This document shows, in pieces, positions 3,204-5,292 of a stretch of 5,292 bases of DNA (the stretch's first letter is position 1; each line of letters starts with the position of its first letter). Origin of the DNA: JAFGIT01 sp016929465 [NCBI: Candidatus Coatesbacteria bacterium] (lineage in GTDB: Bacteria > B130-G9); NCBI GenBank assembly GCA_016929465.1, contig JAFGIT010000306.1:1-5292 (forward strand), written 5' to 3'. Under the pieces are notes generated by a model. It was not told where the DNA came from and did no database searches. It worked only from the letters and a program-made list of their open reading frames with translations. A program made the translations under genes and the position numbers.

Positions 3204-5292
3204 CTATTCAATACGCCAAGATGTCTCTGCAAGGCGGGATATGGGACAGCCGAAATCGCCCACGCCGAAGATGCCTGCATAAGCCATATAGACCCCATGG
3301 GGCGCGACATCCGGTACGCTTAAGGCGAGTAAAGGATAGCCTTCGATCTCGAAATCTGCCGGCAGGACCACGTCCAGCCCATCAGGCGACATCCCCCAAT
3401 CGGGGAAATAGATCAACTCACCCGTAGGGAATTGAATCGCTGCCGCGAAGGTCACCGAGAAATCGATGGGTGTGTTGTTTGCGAGGTCCAGCAGAAGCTT
3501 CAGAGCGTCAGATGCCGTATATGCTTCTGAGTCAACTGAAAGCGCCAGCGAGAAGTCTCCGACGGTTGGTCCATCCGCAAGTGCGTCCTCAGGATAGGAG
3601 ACAGCCCCTCCCCTCACATCGACAAATCGAAAGCGATGTTGGGACACACCGGCCGGAATGCTCGTCTCCACAGAATAGGTCCCGTTCGCTGCGGTCCCGG
3701 ATTCGAGTGCAAGCTGGATCGGAATGATGTCATTGGGTGAATGAAGGATCAATTGCTTGATGCCCGGTTCATTGCCGTCTGCGTCGAAATAATGAACTGA
3801 GAAGGTGAAAGAGTCATCCACAACGCCGCATTGCGGGCTGAATGTCCCATCGGTCAATGAGGGCGCCTGGTTCGAGACATCGACGAATGGGCCTTCGAAG
3901 CTTCCCGTCTCAGGCAGCCTGACCTCTGTCCCCTGGCTGTCGGCAAAGATGAAGTAATACTCATAGGCATTCGCCTCCAATTCCATGTCCCGGATATACT
4001 CACCATTGGATGGGGAATCCCCCGTGACGAGCTCCATGTCCTCCGTCGCAGACCACCCCGAAGCCTGTATTTGAACCTCCGCCGACAAAGGTGCGCCTCC
4101 CGATACATCATAGTAATGCACCGAGAAGGTGAACTCGTCATCCGCTCCACCCAGCACTGGATCGACCCCACCGGTGTCGAGTAAGGATGAATTCAGGCTA
4201 CCGGCCAGATTCGGGCCGTAGAAATAACCCTCCTGGGGAAGCCGAATTACCTTCTCATTTGCCGTAAGGAAACTGAAGTAATACCACTCCGGCTGCACAG
4301 AGAGCTTGGTCTTATAGGTGTAATCACCGTTGTAGAGCATTCCGTTTCCCAGCGTCATTCTGACCGAATGCGTCATATCTGACCTGTAATAGAGGGTCGA
4401 TACGGAGGGGGCTTCGCCGTCTCCGTCGTAGAAATGAACGCGAAATTCGAATTCTGTTCCCGTCGAACCGAGAGATGGGGAGACGCCTCCGTAGGAGAGA
4501 TAGCTGCGAGAGCTCTCCCCTGTGACGACTGGGCCGATATAATATCCCGCGGAGGGCATCTTCACGCTTGCGCCCCTCTTGTCCGTGAACTGGAAATAAT
4601 GGTTATAGGTGCCGGCCGGCAACGTCCCGCAATAGGTAAAGGTCCCGTCGTCCGCAGAGCCTTCCGTCAGCACCATATCCGACGAATACTCTTTTGTGGA
4701 ACTTGCCACGACTATCTTCGCGGTCGAAGCCACGTCCTTGTCAATATCCCAGTAATAAACGGAGAACCAGAAAGTTGTGTCAGAGTCCCCCGTTGGCGGG
4801 GAGAGCATCGGCGAAGATAACATCGGAGCTGTATTGTGCCGGTCCACATCGGGACCTGAGTAGTAACCTGTCTCAGGGAGCCTCGCGGAAGCACCATATT
4901 CGTCCTCGAAGTCGAAGTAATAGTAGTAGTAACCCTCGTCGAGAGAAGTCATAGCCTGATAGGTGCCATTTGACCCGTAAGTTGCAGAAGTCTCCATAGA
5001 GAGCCTGTCCACGACTGCTTCGGTTTCGTCCACAATATAGACCATTGCCCTCGACGGCTCGTCGTAATCATCGTCCACATACTCTACCATGTAGATGAAA
5101 AGGTCCTCATCGTCGCCCGATGTTGGGGTGACGCCGCCGGCATCGAGGGTCGGTGGGCTGTTTTCTGCAGTCGTGAAGGAGAACTCGTATTCGGGCATTT
5201 CATTTCCTTCGAGATCCGTCGCGTGCACATCGACCTTCACCTGGGAATCCGGAGGATATCCATAGGAGGGGGCATATTGGATCGTCGATCCA
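3204..5292 (-). CDS. Large repetitive surface/secreted protein with tandem Ig-like units, C-terminal part (5' end outside window)
   Basis: The frame is open to the window edge, so this is the last ~695 residues of a longer protein. A GTG at 5240 (residue 1 for numbering) is internal: codons from 5291 to 5241 read on as plausible protein (QYAPSYGYPPDSQVKVDV). Residues 1-27 resemble the end of a Big_5-type bacterial Ig-like domain (TDLEGNEMPEYEFSFTT). Five tandem units of about 107 residues follow (28-560), each starting near GGVxPxxG, with FxFxVxYxDxD, NGxY, YYFxFxD and RLPExGYYxGP. Residues 561-678 form a different beta-rich domain (FPTGELIYFPDWG, then PHGVYMAYAGIFG) like those ending other extracellular proteins. 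Cysteines are few (C204, C471, C665). No membrane anchor or sorting motif is visible at the C-terminus. An extracellular adhesive or scaffold role is inferred. It is apparently unrelated to the atp operon and separated by a terminator candidate. Confidence 0.85.
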   Translation of the reverse strand, partial: GSTIQYAPSYGYPPDSQVKVDVHATDLEGNEMPEYEFSFTTAENSPPTLDAGGVTPTSGDDEDLFIYMVEYVDDDYDEPSRAMVYIVDETEAVVDRLSMETSATYGSNGTYQAMTSLDEGYYYYYFDFEDEYGASARLPETGYYSGPDVDRHNTAPMLSSPMLSPPTGDSDTTFWFSVYYWDIDKDVASTAKIVVASSTKEYSSDMVLTEGSADDGTFTYCGTLPAGTYNHYFQFTDKRGASVKMPSAGYYIGPVVTGESSRSYLSYGGVSPSLGSTGTEFEFRVHFYDGDGEAPSVSTLYYRSDMTHSVRMTLGNGMLYNGDYTYKTKLSVQPEWYYFSFLTANEKVIRLPQEGYFYGPNLAGSLNSSLLDTGGVDPVLGGADDEFTFSVHYYDVSGGAPLSAEVQIQASGWSATEDMELVTGDSPSNGEYIRDMELEANAYEYYFIFADSQGTEVRLPETGSFEGPFVDVSNQAPSLTDGTFSPQCGVVDDSFTFSVHYFDADGNEPGIKQLILHSPNDIIPIQLALESGTAANGTYSVETSIPAGVSQHRFRFVDVRGGAVSYPEDALADGPTVGDFSLALSVDSEAYTASDALKLLLDLANNTPIDFSVTFAAAIQFPTGELIYFPDWGMSPDGLDVVLPADFEIEGYPLLALSVPDVAPHGVYMAYAGIFGVGDFGCPISRLAETSWRIE
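3561..5159 (-). repeat. Five tandem ~107-residue (~321-base) protein repeat units
   Basis: The closing Gly-Pro of each unit falls at residues 129-130, 236-237, 342-343, 450-451 and 557-558, a spacing of 107, 106, 108 and 107. Approximate boundaries are 5159-4836, 4835-4515, 4514-4194, 4193-3873 and 3872-3561. Unit 5 is the most diverged, ending YPEDALADGP instead of LPExGYYxGP. The units are clearly related in protein but well diverged, so this is old duplication under selection. Confidence 0.85.

Noticed and set aside
3095-4954. Plus-strand open frames at 3095-3427, 3470-3727, 4434-4820 and 4694-4954, and minus-strand alternative frames at 3854-4171 and 4712-4897
   Set aside because: They overlap the repeat protein in other frames, are arginine/proline-biased and lack ribosome binding sites or recognisable domains.
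1-5292. tRNA or rRNA genes, CRISPR arrays, insertion sequences, attachment sites or defence genes
   Set aside because: No cloverleaf-like segment, regularly spaced short DNA repeats, transposase-like product or terminal inverted repeats were seen by eye. The apparent periodicity is protein-level repeats in the c and surface-protein genes.

Overview
The window carries the 5' (membrane-sector, F0) half of a bacterial F-type ATP synthase operon and the 3' end of a large, repetitive surface-protein gene, all on the minus strand. Composition is moderately G+C-rich. TTG starts and F0-first gene order are ordinary for bacteria. Nothing here fixes the taxon. A Na+-type ATP synthase beside an Ig-repeat surface protein would suit an anaerobe from a poorly cultured bacterial phylum, but that is a guess.

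Layout in the direction of transcription (right to left): a partial surface protein (5292-3204) with a Big_5-like end, five tandem ~107-residue beta-rich units and a C-terminal domain; a short intergenic region with a stem-loop terminator candidate (3175-3200) that runs into a TTGACA -35-like hexamer (3176-3171); atpZ (3043-2777); an atpI-like gene (2671-2318, coding similarity reaching back to about 2743); atpB, subunit a (2314-1631); a 320-residue fused c subunit with four hairpins (1615-653); a normal one-hairpin c subunit (565-308); and the start of atpF, subunit b (190-1, cut by the window edge). The remaining F0F1 genes probably lie beyond position 1.

The main discovery is the rotor. 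The operon encodes two c subunits side by side. The short one has a textbook Na+-binding set (E33, E66, S67, T68, Y71). The long one is four c hairpins fused head to tail. All four keep the glycine-rich helix 1 and the GQA motif of helix 2. The ion-binding carboxylate is kept only in hairpins 1 and 2 (E62, E144) and is glutamine in hairpins 3 and 4 (Q223, Q303). If both products enter one ring, the rotor is a hybrid with fewer ion sites than hairpins and an uneven spacing of sites. This resembles in principle the Acetobacterium/Eubacterium mixed ring and the V-type proteolipid, but with a quadruplicated F-type subunit and two adjacent silent sites. AtpI and AtpZ, encoded just upstream, are plausible helpers for assembling such a ring.
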